Of a DNA stretch of 64,000 nucleotides, positions 9,835 through 26,200 are shown one piece after another (the stretch's first letter is position 1; every line of letters starts with the position of its first letter). The stretch covers positions 37,317,570 through 37,381,569 of the forward strand of contig NC_054548.1 of assembly GCF_017654505.1 (NCBI RefSeq), in the 5' to 3' direction. The stretch is from Polyodon spathula (taxonomy: Eukaryota; Chordata; Actinopteri; Acipenseriformes; Polyodontidae). The notes under the pieces were generated by a model. It made no database searches. It was given only the letters and a program-made list of their open reading frames with translations, and was not told where the DNA came from. The position numbers and the translations under genes were made by a program.

Positions 9835-12800
9835 CTCCACTTGCATGCACTTCCTTGTATTCCCACTGTTTTTAACATTTAGCTAAAATGTACACATATG
9901 GGCAGATTCCAAAATGCAAAGCCACATAAAGTTTAATGTCAAGTATTTAATCATGACTGCTAAAGATTATTTCATATCAAGTATCCCGCTGATATTCCAT
10001 TTATATATTCTAAAGGTTGAGAAATGTTTAATTAAATATGAGAACATATTCTCACCCCTTTGTGAACTTTACATAACAGCATCAGTTTCAGAATATTAAA
10101 AATACAAGCAGCTAAATGCTTCTAACAAAGCATTTCTGTTTTACTGGATGGGGTTCGCATTAGGGCCCATTTTGGCCTAGACCAGATTGCAAAGCAATCT
10201 AAATACTAACAGGAGGACACTATAGACAACATACCCTCCATATACCATATACTTCATTGTCCATCTTAAACAAGCCAATGTTTAAGTGAATAAACACATT
10301 TAGTCAAATTAAAATGCAAATTCAATAACGGTATGAAGTTGATTAAATAATCTGCAATTATCTGCTTAAATTTAACAGTCACCTGACTGCCAGATATTGG
10401 CATGTTATCATTTGGATTGTTTTCTGGTACATTCTTTCCAATAATTGTTCACAAACATGACACAGGTCTTGCCAGTGCATAACCCGATTTTGACATGTGA
10501 AATTAACAACACTGTCCCTTTGGTTAGAACAGCGGGCTGGTCATGCCAGTGCCACACACTGGTTCAAGTTATCTGTTACCCGTAAATGTTTAACATCCCC
10601 AAAAATTGCATTTTCTGGTATTTTTGGTAAACCATGAATTACAGATTAACCCAGATTTGACCCTTTGTGTCTTTCACACTGAACAAGAGAAATGGTTCAG
10701 CATGGAACAATATAAATAGTATTCTGCAGGAGGGCACTTACTGTTTGTGCATTTTTTTTTTGTGCAAATGTAGTTTTATATATTTTTAACTTAAGTTTGG
10801 CAGTGGTGGAGTAAAATCCCATCCCTGCAAAAACAAGTGTGGAATGTGGCCAGTCCCAAATTTGGGGATGGAGACCTTTATATAAAAGGAGTCAGTTCCT
10901 TTGTTCTGGGGATCTGTGAGTTTACAGAAGGGCTGAGAGCAGCAGGCTGTGCTCTCTGTCCTGCACTGGGATAGCTTTGCTTGGGTGCATCTTTGTTTTG
11001 TTGTTTATTTTGATTGTTTAATACTTTTATTTGTTTGTTTTTTTACTTATTTTTGTAAGGAATAAAAGTGCGCAGCAATGTTGAATTGCAATGTTCTGCC
11101 TATGCATCTACTACTCCTGCCGCTAACCAGCCTTGACCACAATGCTACCCTACCAAATATGCATCAAAAGTATTGAGAAAAAAGAAAGTGTGAAAAACAG
11201 AACAAATAAATATATTACAGATGAATCCATAATTCCTTTATGTGGTACTTTATTAATGTAAATATCTTAACTAGTTGTTGTGTGATGATGATATATAATC
11301 TTAACCATGTCTTGCATTTGAACTTGTTTGCAACTGTTAATTTGCTAAATTATATTGCTGAATACTGTGATAAATAGCAAGGTCTCGGGAGACTATAAAA
11401 TGGGAACTGGTGATGTTTATGTTATAGTGCAATTGTATGGTAACTAAATTTGATAACTACATTTACAATGTTGTCAACAAAACCACGCTGATCATATGGG
11501 CTGCTTTTTAAGTAGTTTTTAATTTTAAATAAAGGATTGTTAAGAATGTCTATGATGATAGCTTCTTGAAAGTGTCTTTATCAGTGGATAGAGTTTTGTT
11601 ATTGCATATTAATAATGTCAGTTTACTGGCTTCAGGTAATCAAGTTAAATGCAATGTGAATTACTGGCTTTTCCAGCAGAAATACCAGCTGAGACAGTGT
11701 GCCCACTGCCTCAACTGAATCCCACATTAACATTTCTTGTCAGTTCTTGTAGTTCCCTTTTTTAGCTTGTCTAATATACTTTCACTTGTACCATGCATAT
11801 TAAATCATAAATTATATAGGCAATTGTAAGACATTTAACACAAGAAAATACCTAGACAATAGACATTTAAATAAATAGTGTGTCTAGATGGACTCATTTA
11901 ATATTTAAATGATAGATATACAGTTAAAACAATTCAAAACTAAGCACCCATTTGCAATGTTAAAATGAGTGCAGCACAAGCTGTAGACACCCTAAGGTAA
12001 AAAGGAGCCTGTTAATTGGAGGTACCTGTGGTTAATCCCTTTGGTGCCTTTGAGACCTTTTATTACAGTATCAAATGACACTCACGAGAAAACAAAAAAC
12101 TATATCAGAAAGAAAGAATAGCCTGTTTTGAGAGGTTTGGAAATTGCAGAGTAGATTTTATAAGGGATTTAGAAACATTGTTGTTTGGTCAGAAACCTTT
12201 GTTGACCTAGTAATGCACGCAAGTGCCGTCAAATCAAAACAGTTGCTTGAATTTGACCATTTAGGTGTTTGTTTTTACTTTAATGGGTATGTAAATTGAA
12301 TACTGGGGTAAAAATATTTAAGAATAGGCTGAAACATCTTCTTATCAGTAGTGTCCTATCAGAATAACTGACTGGAAAATAAAATAAAACATGATATATC
12401 ACAGGCTTTGTGTGTTAGATGCCTCTTGAGTATAAATAGGTCAAAGAAGACAAAATGGTCTTCATTACACAGATGGTAGGTGACAAGGTGTTCAAATATT
12501 AATTGAAGATCCATTCACTCCACAGACTTTTCTAGCTTTCTTTTAGCTGGGTGAAAATTATACTGGTTTAACACATCAACCCGTAAGCTCTTGGCCATTG
12601 TCAGTTGGCCCCGTGTTCCAGTGACTTGAAATTGTTAATTTAAATAGCCAGAAACCAAAAAGTGCCTGGCCACTGACACAAGGTCACTGTAACATCCCTA
12701 GCAATCCATTATATTCCTTTTAACATTGACTTTGCCTTATTTAAACATAATTTATAAAGCCAAGCTTTATAGGATTGTGATAAAAGCCTGAAGTCAAGTC

Positions 12801-14460
12801 TATCTACATACGTCAGACAATTGTACGATTGTAACAGATAACTAACGGACGCTTCGTGCAGAAAAAATAATAATATTACATAATAACCCTTCTGAGGATA
12901 GTTGTAACTGGGATGTCCAAATGGAGCTCAATTACTGAATTGCTGTTATTGCTTTATGCTATTATATGTTCCTTATAAAGCATTAGCTTCAGATTAAACG
13001 TTTCTTCATTTTGACCTGTTCCTTTACCATTGTATGGTGTTTGTAATCTTTCAGAGTAGTTCTTAATGCAATTACCTAAATACTGCTTATCTTTTTTGGT
13101 GTGAAGTTGCTTGACTGGCTCTCACTTACTTTTTTTTTAACTGACAGAAAAAATGTAACCTACTTGCACTTGTTATATTAAACCAGGTTTAAAAAGAAGA
13201 TACCATCATCATAACATTTGTCATGATGTTATTAAGAAATTTAAAAATCTAGAGTCTAGCACCATACATAAGTGCTGATTTGGGTTTAGTTTTTTTCCTT
13301 GTTGTATAAACTGTTGTGACTCTGACTGTTACCCATCTGCTTACCTGGTCCCCCTATTCTTTCTTTAACTCTCCTATTAGCTTTCGAATCTATTTGACCC
13401 GACTCTAGTTTCCAATTAGCTTAAAAGCTATTTTTCTGTTCATTTTCTGTATAATATTTTATGACTTTTCCTAAGTTGGGGTCATTAACTTATACACAGA
13501 AAACATAACTTTTGACTGCACCTGTCTGGAGATATTTATAAAGAAAAAAAAAACAAACACTATATAAAGCCTAATTTTACTCAGTATTACAACAGTATCT
13601 CACTGGTAAAGACATTCCAAAATGAGGAGCTCCCAGGTTGGCAGTCAAATACGTTTTATCACAGCTCCTGGACTAAAAGAGCATAAAAGAGAAAACCTTT
13701 GTAAATAAAAACATTTAATCAATTTAAGGCTGTTTAAATTAGTTTGAAATTGCATTGGGTCAATATGACCCAAAACATAACGGATGTGCCTAAATTCTGA
13801 ACATAATAGGAGGGTTACATTTTGCTACATGGGATGCTCAGGGACCAGAACCTAAGAAATCACTATTGCCATTGAGCTTGAGGTTCCCTTGGGGTCAAAG
13901 ACAATTGTGCCCTAAATGCAGGGATGATGAACAGCAATTGCCTGACTCTGACAGTTTCATTTATGCCTGGACCTGTGCACTTAGGACTCGAGGGCACCAG
14001 ACTGTTAAATCAAAAACTTTATAAAAGAGTTTTACCAAATGTGTTCTTTTATTCCATTATTCACATCCTGTTTTATTTGAAACTATGCAATTCTTTGTAG
14101 TTCATTGAGAGAATACTGGAGGAATATCGGAGGAAGGCTAGCCAGAAATCTACGGCTAGCCAGAAAACTAAGGCCACACAAATGTCTGGGAAATCATCTA
14201 CCTTCTCCATGTGTCTGGTTGCCCTAACCTTATGTTTTCACGGCATGAAAAAAAATCGAATTCACATTTAGGGAGCCATTGAAAATACCTATGCAGCATT
14301 GCAACCTTAGACTTCTGTCTCTGGCTTGAGTCTCATGGTCTGACTGTATCATTATCATTATCATACCTTATCATTAGCATCGTTTTCTGTGTCTTCTGTC
14401 TAACTTGCTGTTGCTGGAAAAAACTTCAAGATGGTGCAATGGGTTACTAGTCTTTTATCT
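9835..14460. other. AT-rich DNA with no recognised gene
   Basis: No coding region, RNA gene or complete element was recognised apart from the LTR-like module listed at 10798-11148. The short open frames here are AT-rich and match nothing known to me. Confidence 0.5.
10798..11148 (+). repeat. LTR-like module with TATA box and polyadenylation signal
   Basis: The segment starts TGGCAGTGGTGG, has TTTATATAAAAGG near 10876, a T-rich tract, then GGAATAAAAGTGCGC near 11059, and ends CCTTGACCACA. This order matches the other solo LTRs in the window, but no matching 5-bp target duplication could be found, so the boundaries and the call are tentative. Confidence 0.3.
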
Positions 14461-14473
14461 TAACTAGGTTAAG

Positions 14474-14900
14474 ACACGGACTCCCGAGTGGTGCATCCAG
14501 TAAAGGCGCTCCACGTGGAGTGCAGGATGCGCCCTATAGCCTGGAGATCGTAGGTTTGAATCCAGGTTATGTCACTGCCGACTGTGACAGCGGTTTTCTA
14601 GGGGGCGCTGCACAATTGGCCGAGTGCTGCCCGGGTAGGGAGGGCTTAGGTCGGCAGGGGAATCCACAGTTCACAAAGGTCTGGTGGCCTTGCTGTGGAT
14701 CTGCAGTATGAAAAATGATGGATTGTCAGAAACACGTTTTGGAGGATGCATGTTCCCGAGTCGCCAGGGGGTTGCAGCGGTGAGCCGGGATGCAAATAAC
14801 TGGGCATTCCAAATTGGGCAGAAGAACCGGGGTAAAAAAAAAAAAAAAAAAATTGGTGACGACTAAATTATAAAATAAATAAATTCATTAATAAAAAAAA
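14474..14900 (+). mobile_element. tRNA-derived SINE with 13-bp target duplication
   Basis: The head resembles a tRNA gene with an A-box-like CTCCCGAGTGGTGCATCCAG and a B-box-like GATCGTAGGTTTGAATCC about 40 bases later. These are internal RNA polymerase III promoter elements. A long unique body follows (with ACAATTGGCCGAGTG and GGGAGGGCTTAGG), then an A run (14834-14851) and the tail ATTGGTGACGACTAAATT. Flanking direct repeats TAACTAGGTTAAG (14461-14473) and TAACAAGGTTAAG (14901-14913) differ at one base, supporting insertion by target-primed reverse transcription. A partner LINE is not visible. Confidence 0.85.
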
Positions 14901-14916
14901 TAACAAGGTTAAGCCA

Positions 14917-15650
14917 TGTGGCAAAGTGGCTAGTGGAGGGGAACAGGTATAGCGGTGATGCGATGCAGGAGTGACAGGCAGACAACAGTTTCCAATGGAA
15001 AAGGTGCTTTTATTTATAATCCAGGTCTGGTGACCGTTAAATAATAAATCCCCGGCTATACACAACAATGTGTAAAGCGCGGGGATAAGCAAAATAGGGC
15101 ACAGTCCCGAACAAAAACAAACACACGGTCACCAGTCCTGGGTGAGTGCAGACGTGCTTGTGGTGGGTGAAGACACTGTATTTTGTGACGGTTCCGTGCA
15201 GTGGTGATCCGGATTGTGCTGACCCTGGTCGACAGCTCCGGATAGGTGAGTTAACTGTCTGGTGGTGCAAAACGCAGACAATTACAACAAACACAACAAA
15301 ACACAACACGTAATTCTCTGTAACAACGAGAGCTCCTCTCTCGTTCCTTCTCTCTCCGAACGTTTACCCAAACGAAGGAAAAGACCAGCGTTACCCTGGC
15401 CCCTATATGTAATCCCGCATGATATCGAGGTAAATGATTACAGCTGCCTTATTACTTGCAGCTGCCTCTCGTTTACCTTTCAAATCAATACGGTCTTACA
15501 ACAGAGTCTTGCTTCTTTCCAGGCTGACCCACTTCCCTGACCCAGAAACGAACTGTCAGGCCAGCCCTTCAAGATGCTTCTCCTCTCATTCTTTAGTGCC
15601 CTCACAGGTCGAGAGGAGGATTCATCACCAGAACTCATCTTTCCATCACA
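14917..15650 (-). mobile_element. Solo LTR, minus orientation, exact 5-bp target duplication
   Basis: On the minus strand it begins TGTGATGGAAAGATG and ends GCCACTTTGCCACA. The flanks carry AGCCA at 14912-14916 and 15651-15655. A TATA-like CATATAGGGG (about 15400) lies upstream, and an AATAAA (about 15010) near the 3' end, in the order expected for U3-R-U5. No internal domain or second LTR is present, so recombination between LTRs probably removed the body. The left duplication abuts the SINE's right target duplication. The start shares GACCTGTGAGGGCACTA with the LTR at 35035-35821. Confidence 0.85.
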
Positions 15651-17035
15651 AGCCACAAATACACATTTTGTTGCTTTCAATGTTATGCTCAGTGTACAGT
15701 TATTTATATCACATCCTTTGTAGGCAACCTAAAAAGATAGATGTTTTTTCACAAATTGATTTATACCAATATAATACAGTCTGATTTTACAAATGACTTT
15801 CAGTCTAATCAATATCACTTAGCCAGACACATTTTGTTACCTGTTAAGTTGATGTTGGCCATTTTCTTAAAAATTCCAAAGAAAAAGAAAACAGTTTCTC
15901 AAACAAGCTCTCATTCAAAAACTCACAATTGTAGATTCATGTATTGGATTGCCTAGTTGACTATTTTTCATTTTACAATCTTTCGTTGATATTAGCCAAT
16001 CTGCAACAATACATTCACAGCATTTTACCCTGACATGCTGAAACTGAGAGGTACGTTCAAAATAATTGATCAATCAATTGATGATCTTAAATGCACCCCT
16101 GTATTACTGCTGCAATACAAAGACTACCATTTCCAAAATGCAACATTCAAAATATAAAACATAAAAACAGTGTCTGTATTATGGATTTCTATTATCGGTT
16201 GATAGAGTAGAAGCAGCATTATCTAGATTTTCTATTGCTCCAGAACAGAAAAGAGGAAAGCAACTCTTGTGCTATTAATATAAATGTCAATATATCGCAG
16301 CCTCTTTGTGGTAAATTCAAATCCAAGGATGTAACTGTTTGTGGTTCAATCTTTCTTCCTTCTAATGCAGACTGAAAGGGTATCAGAGTTTTACTGTGGA
16401 ACAAGCAACGGTAGCATGAGAATAGGTTTGTCTAATTGCAATTTTGTACATTTTGCATTCAAAAAGGGTAGTGGTGACTGCATGTACACATCTACTTTAC
16501 ATTCCAAGTTCATTACTTGCAGTATGCCTTTAATATTGTGTATTTCCTAAGTGTCTGGCTAATGCGTAACACACTGCACATGCTGAAAGGTCTATAATGA
16601 TTTTTATTGATTGTGTTGCTGCTCTTGCAAGTAAATATGTTCTCTTCTGGCACCAGCTGCAATAACTGAATTTGAACTCTACTATTATCAAAGCATGCCA
16701 TCTTGTGGTTCAAGTGTTTTACTACATGCATTGGCTTGCCTAGTTGTTAGTATGGTACAATAGAACCCCTACTGGGAATGAAGGATTTCTGATTTTCTTC
16801 TTCTTGTTATTTTTTAAAGTTGGTTATCCATTTGGAGATTACATCGCAGTCTCTAGTAACTCCAGTCTGCATAAACACTATATTACCAACCATGAAAATA
16901 AAAAAATAAAAAATGTGCATGTGTGAAATACAGCATTATTATAGAAACTGTGTTATGTTTCCTTTTAACAAAGTGATGTATAGAATATAATGTATCTACT
17001 GGTGGTATATTAATATAATAAAACTAAACCATGAC
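15651..17035. other. AT-rich DNA with no recognised gene
   Basis: No gene, element end or RNA gene was recognised. Confidence 0.5.
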
Positions 17036-17182
17036 TGTAACAGGGGAGACTTGTACTGACTGTCTGGCGGCCTCCCCCTAAGGTCCCCCTGTCAAGCATG
17101 TAGATGTCACGGAGATGTTGGGAAGAGGGTGTGTGGGCTTTCCATCTCTCTGAGTGGCTGAGAGGCGGGCCTTGCGGGATTG
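17036..17182 (+). repeat. Truncated Gmr1-like LTR fragment
   Basis: It begins TGTAACAGGGGAGACTTGT and continues with TCTCTGAGTGGCTGAGAGGC, parallel to the first third of the LTR at 22418. Similarity ends near 17182, before the TATA box, so it is a 5' fragment only. Confidence 0.7.
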
Positions 17183-17256
17183 AAAATGATAAATTGCAAT
17201 GAACTTGAGAATTTAGGTCCATATATTCAAAATAAATGTGTTTTGCAAGTATATAT

Positions 17257-20523
<3,267 letters not shown>

Positions 20524-21156
20524 TGTAACGGGAGATCTGTGCTGACTGTCTGACGTATGTATAGTGTTGCAGGAAGAGGGCAGCAGCCCGAAGATCTGCC
20601 TGTCAGTCATGGCAGTGACACAGAGAGGAGGGGAAGAGGGTATGTTAGTTTTTCCTCTCTCTGAGTGGCTGAGAGACGGGCCTTGGGGGATTGCTGGCCC
20701 TATAAAATAACACTCTGTTGTTCCCTCAGATCTGCCCCTATAGGACGTAAACAAGCATGCGGAAGTGTTGCGGCCAGACAAAGAACCAAAAGGAGACCAC
20801 TCACAAACAAAATAAAGCAAAACCAAATAAGAAAGGAAATATAGCAATAGCAGGGAAACTGGAGAGTGTAGGTCTGAGTCCCGGGCCGTGCGTTGGATAA
20901 ACGCTGCAGAGTGCAGCACCTTTATTTTGTAGTTTGGTTAGTAGTGTTTTATTTTCTCTTTTTCTTTATGTATTCTGTTTTGATTATTGTTTCGTGCACC
21001 TGCGAATGTACCCAAGGTGACATTGAACCTTCTACCATTGCTGGTAATCAAAGGACAGCAGTGCCACCTTTCAGATAACAATAAATAGTGCACCCAAGTG
21101 GTGTTTAGCACTACAGTTTCTGTCTCCTGTGTCAGGGAATTAACCTCCCTCCCACA
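20524..21156 (+). mobile_element. Solo LTR related to the Gmr1-type element
   Basis: It begins TGTAACGGGAGATCTGTGCT and shares the whole layout of the LTR at 22418: GAGTGGCTGAGAGACGGG, CTATAAAATAACACTCTGTTG (TATA at 20701) and TTTTATTTTGTAGTTTGGTTA. It ends CCTCCCTCCCACA after a polyadenylation-type ACAATAAATAGTGCACCC. The flanks GGACC (20519-20523) and TGACC (21157-21161) match at four of five bases, consistent with an old 5-bp duplication. The body has been lost. It is visibly more divergent than the paired LTRs of the full element. Confidence 0.8.
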
Positions 21157-22412
21157 TGACCCTTACCTGAATTGTGTCATTAAAGTCACCGTCATTATAG
21201 CCGCCACAATATAGAAAAATAAGAGGGACTTTAATTAGTGCCTGCGCACACACTGTAAATGTTTGTTTATTATTTTGTTACAATATGCATTTATTGTTTT
21301 GTTTGGTGAACCTAAAATACCACTTATCATTCTTATGCTGTCTCCAAAGATAATGTAGGGAGCTGCATTGTAAAATGGCAATTTCTATATACCGGTATAT
21401 AAGCATAACTGTTGTATGTATTTGTTGATTTGTTTTGTTTTGTAATCTGCTTTATGCATGTTGTGTGGGTAGTAGGTAATTGGATCTGTACCTTTAATAG
21501 AGGGATTACCTGCTAATTGAGGGATGGGCTAGGTTGACGGAGCGAGATAACTGGGACAAGTAGGTCCAAGTGACCTAAGCTGGGGAAAACAACTAAAACG
21601 TTCCAATTTATGTACATTTGTTTCTCTCTGTGCTGTTTATCCGATTACCTCAACTGGGGTTTTTGTGAATAAAGATTTGAACTTTTAAAATGAAAGAAAA
21701 GAGCATCTTGGCTGAAGTTTTTCTGGGTGTTCAAGCATCTTGGAAAGAAGAACCCTGTGCCACTTTTATTCCAAGAATATTTTTGTTCACATGTAATGTA
21801 AAGAAAGATTTATGACCAAACAATCACCATTTTTTTCTTCACATGTAATATTTATGACCAAACAATCACCATTTTTTTCTTCAAATGAATATTTATGACT
21901 ACACAATCACCATTTTTGTCAATAATATTACTATTCTAATTTTTCAAAAAGCAGTGTTATTGTATCAAACTTGTAATATAGTAACGAGAGCTTTAGAAAT
22001 AAGCGATTTTCAAATTAAATGTGTTAATTAAATCAATCTGTTAATGCTTTGAAATTGAATTGATGAGGTTGTTAATGAATGCATTTCTCATTAAAAAGCT
22101 TAATTGTTGCAGGTCATGTACATCACTTCCTGTCTCAGTGACTAAATAAGGGGAACTCAATTCATCAAAATGAACGTTAACGAGATCAAGAAAAATGAAT
22201 GGAAGCATAATTCGCTGTTATGGAAATTATTAGCATACAGAGAACGGCACTCATCTGCGAGCAGCAGCCAAATGGAAATTAAATAAAAAATAATGGGAAT
22301 GTCTATTTTGTAACTTAATTTAAAATTGTAAATTTTGTTATGCAGAACATACATGTGCACTTCACATATACAATGCAGATTTACAATTATCTGGTGTGGG
22401 AAAAAATCAGAT
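21157..22412. other. AT-rich spacer with no recognised gene
   Basis: Apart from the short tandem repeat at 21789-21918, no gene or element was recognised. A segment at 21390-21690 ends in GTGAATAAAGATTTG and could be an LTR or 3' end relic, but no boundaries could be fixed. Confidence 0.45.
21789..21918 (+). repeat. Short tandem repeat, about three imperfect copies of a roughly 50-bp unit
   Basis: The phrase TTTATGACCAAACAATCACC followed by ATTTTTTTCTTCA recurs three times with small changes (the third copy has ACTACACAATCACC). Confidence 0.85.
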
Positions 22413-22417
22413 GGCAC

Positions 22418-23132
22418 TGTAACAGGGAGAGATCTGTGCTGACTCTGCTGGCGTGTTCACAGGGCTGCAGGAAGAGGGCGGCAGTCGCCCAACAACCGCC
22501 TGTGAGTCATGGCAGTGACACGGGGAGGTGGGAAAGTGTGAGTGTGGACTTTCCCCCTCTCTGAATGGCCGAGAGGCGGGTCTTGGGTGATTGTCGGTCC
22601 TATAAAATAACGCTCTGTTGTTTCCTCAGGTCTGCCCACTTAGACGCGCTAAGGGTGCGGACACTTGGATTCGGGACCGGGAATCAGCGAGACAGAGAGA
22701 GAGAGAGCGGGGAACCCTTGGGCAGACCCCGGACGTATTGTAAAAGAGCAGGCTAGATAGCCGACAGAGTAGGACGGTGATCCGGGTCGTGCGGGTAGCG
22801 GCGACCGGGATAACGCTGCCGAGTGCAGCACCTTTTATTTGTAGTTTTATTACTGTTTTATTTTCCCTTGTTCTTTTCGCCTTCTGTTTTCATTATTATT
22901 TCTTTGAGCACCTGCGAGTGCGTTTGCGGTTCGTGTACCAGCTGTGGTATTTCCGTGGTGCTGTCTATCATCGTTGATAGGCAGCCCACGGTCAACAGTG
23001 CCCTCTGCCGGAGAGAAAGAAAAAAAAAAAAAAAAAAATAACTTGTCTAAAATAAAACTGGGCACCTGTGTGGTGTTTCCCGAATACACCTGTCTGTCTC
23101 CTGGTCAGTGAATTACCCACACCCCTTTCACA
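22418..23132 (+). repeat. 5' LTR of the Gmr1-type element
   Basis: It runs from TGTAACAGGG to CCCCTTTCACA (715 bp), the usual TG...CA ends. It holds a TATA box (22601) and a polyadenylation signal AATAAA (23051-23056). Compared with the 3' LTR, it has A versus T at 22541/27675, G versus A at 22922/28054, one extra base near 22461, two extra bases in the AG run near 22700 and two fewer A in the A run near 23020. Confidence 0.95.
22601..22609 (+). promoter_or_regulatory. TATA box in the 5' LTR
   Basis: TATAAAATA lies 183 bp into the LTR and is conserved at the matching place in the 3' LTR (27735) and the solo LTR (20701). Transcription would be expected to start about 25-30 bases downstream, marking the U3/R boundary. 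Confidence 0.75.
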
Positions 23133-23134
23133 CG

Positions 23135-23154
23135 TGGTGTCAGAAGTGGGATTC
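23135..23154 (+). other. Primer-binding site, tRNA-Leu type
   Basis: TGGTGTCAGAAGTGGGATTC starts two bases after the LTR. From recall, its complement matches the 3' end of vertebrate tRNA-Leu(CAA) including the CCA tail, over all 20 bases. This tRNA would prime minus-strand DNA synthesis. Confidence 0.8.
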
Positions 23155-23201
23155 ACTGGCACTGCCCCAAGCAGTGCAGCTAGAGAAGGAGCAGACTAGC
23201 G

Positions 23202-26200
23202 ATGGATGCGACTCAGTTTGCCGCAATGATGGACCTCCTGCGCCAGACGCTCACCGCGGCAGTGCAGGGGGCGGCTAGACCCGCAGCTCCAGACCACTCC
23301 ATCCAGAGACCCACCAAAATGACGGCCGAGGATCGACCGGACGCCTACTTGGAGGTGTTCGAGGCTATGGCGATCTCGGCCGGATGGCCCCAAGCCCAGT
23401 GGGCTAGCTATGTGTTGCCCCAACTCACTGGGGAGGCTCAAGCAGCTGCGAGGACGCTGTCCCCGGAGCACATGTTGGATTACCCCCGGCTGAAGGCAGC
23501 CATCCTAAATCGTGTGGGGGCCACACCGGAGGGCTACCGGAAGAAATTCCGGGAGGAGCAGTTTGCGGCAGGGGAACACCGAGCCATCGCCCACCGGCTG
23601 AAGGATTACGCCCTGGGTTGGTTGAATCCTGACCTAAACACCAAAGCCAGGGTGGTGGAAATGATCGTGGTGGAGCGCTTCCTGGAGTGTCTAGCCTCGG
23701 GACCTCGGCTGTGGGTCCAGCGGCAGGCGCCGGACACGCTGGACCGGGCGGTCGAACTTGCCGAGCAGTACCAGGCAGCGGAGCCAACGCCTGCGAAACT
23801 GCCCGGGAGGAGTGTGGCTGCTGGATCGTCCCCTCAACTGGCCCCGGAAAGGGCGAAGGGACTGGGGGGAAGGGGTAGTCCAGGATTTGGTCGGGGGGTG
23901 TCGGCGGGAGCTCCCGGCCCGGGTACTGGGGCAGGGTGGGGATACCCACGGGCTGCTGCAGTGTCGGACCGGGGTCTCGCGCGGACGCCTTATCGGCGAG
24001 CCCCTTTTATGGCTCCAGTGTTTCCCCCTCTTTCCAAAACTTCGGGGAGAGAAACCAGCCCACCGAGGTGTTGGACGTGCAGGGAGGTGGGCCACCTCTC
24101 CCGGGACTGCCCCGTGATGGAGTGTGACCTCAGCCGACCAGGTAAGCACGTTCAATTACCTCAGTCGCTTCAGCACACGGGTTTTGTTATTCCTGTGACA
24201 GTGGATGGTACAAAAACCCAGGCTCTCCTGGATTCAGGGTGTGGTCAGTCTCTAGTACAGGAGAGCCTAATCTCACCGGGGCATAAACGTATATTGGGAC
24301 GGGTGCATATTAAATGTATTCATGGGGATGTCCGCTCCTATCCCAAGATAAATGTGTGTATGACTATTGGCCAGCAGGTGACGCAGGTGCAGGTAGGATT
24401 ATGTCCTCGATTGCCGGTACCAGTAGTTCTGGGACGGGACTGTGAGCAGTTTAAAGATTGGTTGGCTGCTCTGACAGCCCCGTCTTCTTTATTGGCTAAG
24501 AAAGAGGAAGTAATTGGAGAGATTTTTCCCTTTCGCGATCCAGAATGGTTTTGCCATAGATTTAAACCCCGTAAAACTAAACGGGAGCGTCGGATCGCTA
24601 AGAATGAGGGCTGGCAATGGAGGGAGTCGGAGAAGTTTCAGGTGGGGGCGGTTGGTGAAGAGTCCGGGGGGGAGGTCGCGGAGCCAGCGCAGGGGTCTGG
24701 CTCGGCTGCCTCTGCTCGGGACCGACCTGACCCCGAGTTGGAAGCCATGGGAGCTGATTTCTTAGCTCGCTCCCGTGACTTCCGACTCGAGCAAGGGCGT
24801 GACGACGTGCTGGGCAGGCTCTTTGACCAAGCAGCGGTGGTTAATGGTCGGGTGGTCGAGCCCAGACGCGCCGCCACGTACCCCCACTTTGAAATTGATC
24901 GAGACCTACTGTACCGTGTTGATAAATTACCCCAGACCGGTGAAGTGCGTCATCAGTTGCTCATTCCTCAGCCCTTTAAGGAGGATTTGTTGCAGCTGGC
25001 TCACGCTATTCCCCTGTCTGGTCATTTGGGAAGGGATAAAACTAAAGCAAGGCTTGTGTCACGGTTCTTCTGGCTGGGGCTGGATGGCGATGTTAAGCGG
25101 TTTTGTGAGCGTTGTGGGGAATGTCAGAAGGCCAGCCCTAGAGCCGTTCCACGAGCCCCTCTGGTGCCTTTGCCCCTAGTGGAAGCTCCGTTTGAGCGTA
25201 TTGGGATGGACATAGTTGGGCCACTAGAAAGGAGTGCGGCAGGATACACCCACCTACTTGTCATTCTGGATTACGCTACGCGTTATCCAGAGGCAATTCC
25301 CCTCCGATCTATGTCCGCTAAGTCTGTTGCCAACGAGCTTGTGAAGGTTTTCTCCCGGGTGGGGATTCCCAAAGAGATACTAACCGATCAAGGCACCAAT
25401 TTTATGTCCCGGCTAATCCGCGGAACATGTAAGCTTTTGGGAATTAAGACCATTAGGACCTCTGTGTTTCATCCTCAGACAGACGGTTTGGTGGAACGCT
25501 TTAATAAGACCCTTAAGAACATGTTGCGCAGATTTATTCGTAGTGATGTGCGTTACTGGGACCAGCTGATTCCTCCCCTTCTCTTTGCGATCAGAGAGGT
25601 TCCCCAGGCTTCCACGGGGTTTTCACCATTCGAGCTGCTGTATGGGCGGAGACCCCGGGGCGTGCTCGATCTGGTCAGAGAGATGTGGGAGGAGCAGCAG
25701 GACAATTCGACCAATACAGTCCGGTATGTGTTGGACCTGCGCAAACGTCTTGAGTCTGTTGGGAAATGGGCGCATGACAATTTGCAGCAGGCGCAGCACA
25801 GACAGGAGACACAATATAACCGAGGAGCCCGGTTGCGCACATTTCAGCCGGGGGATAAGGTACTTCTTTTATTACCCAGTTCTGAGTCGAAACTCTTGGC
25901 TAAGTGGCAAGGACCCTTTGAGGTTACACGCCAGGTTGGGAAGGTGGACTATGAGATCTGCCAGCCGGAGCGACGGACAGAGAAACACATTTACCATATC
26001 AATCTCTTAAAGCCTTGGTTACAGCCAGAGGCGTTGTTAGTGGCGCATGCAGATGACGTCACGGACCTGGGACCTGATCTTTCTGTGTTGGCAAGAAAAG
26101 GATCGGTACAGATTGCTGAGAATCTGACACCAACGCAGAAATGTCAGGCTCACGGTCTGGTGGCGGAGTTTCCTGACGTGTTCTCTTCAGTCCCGGGGCA

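Noticed and set aside
14474..14560. Possible free-standing tRNA gene
   Set aside because: The A- and B-box-like motifs belong to the head of a SINE: a SINE-type body, A-rich tail and target duplications follow, and the stem pairing expected of a real tRNA was not evident.
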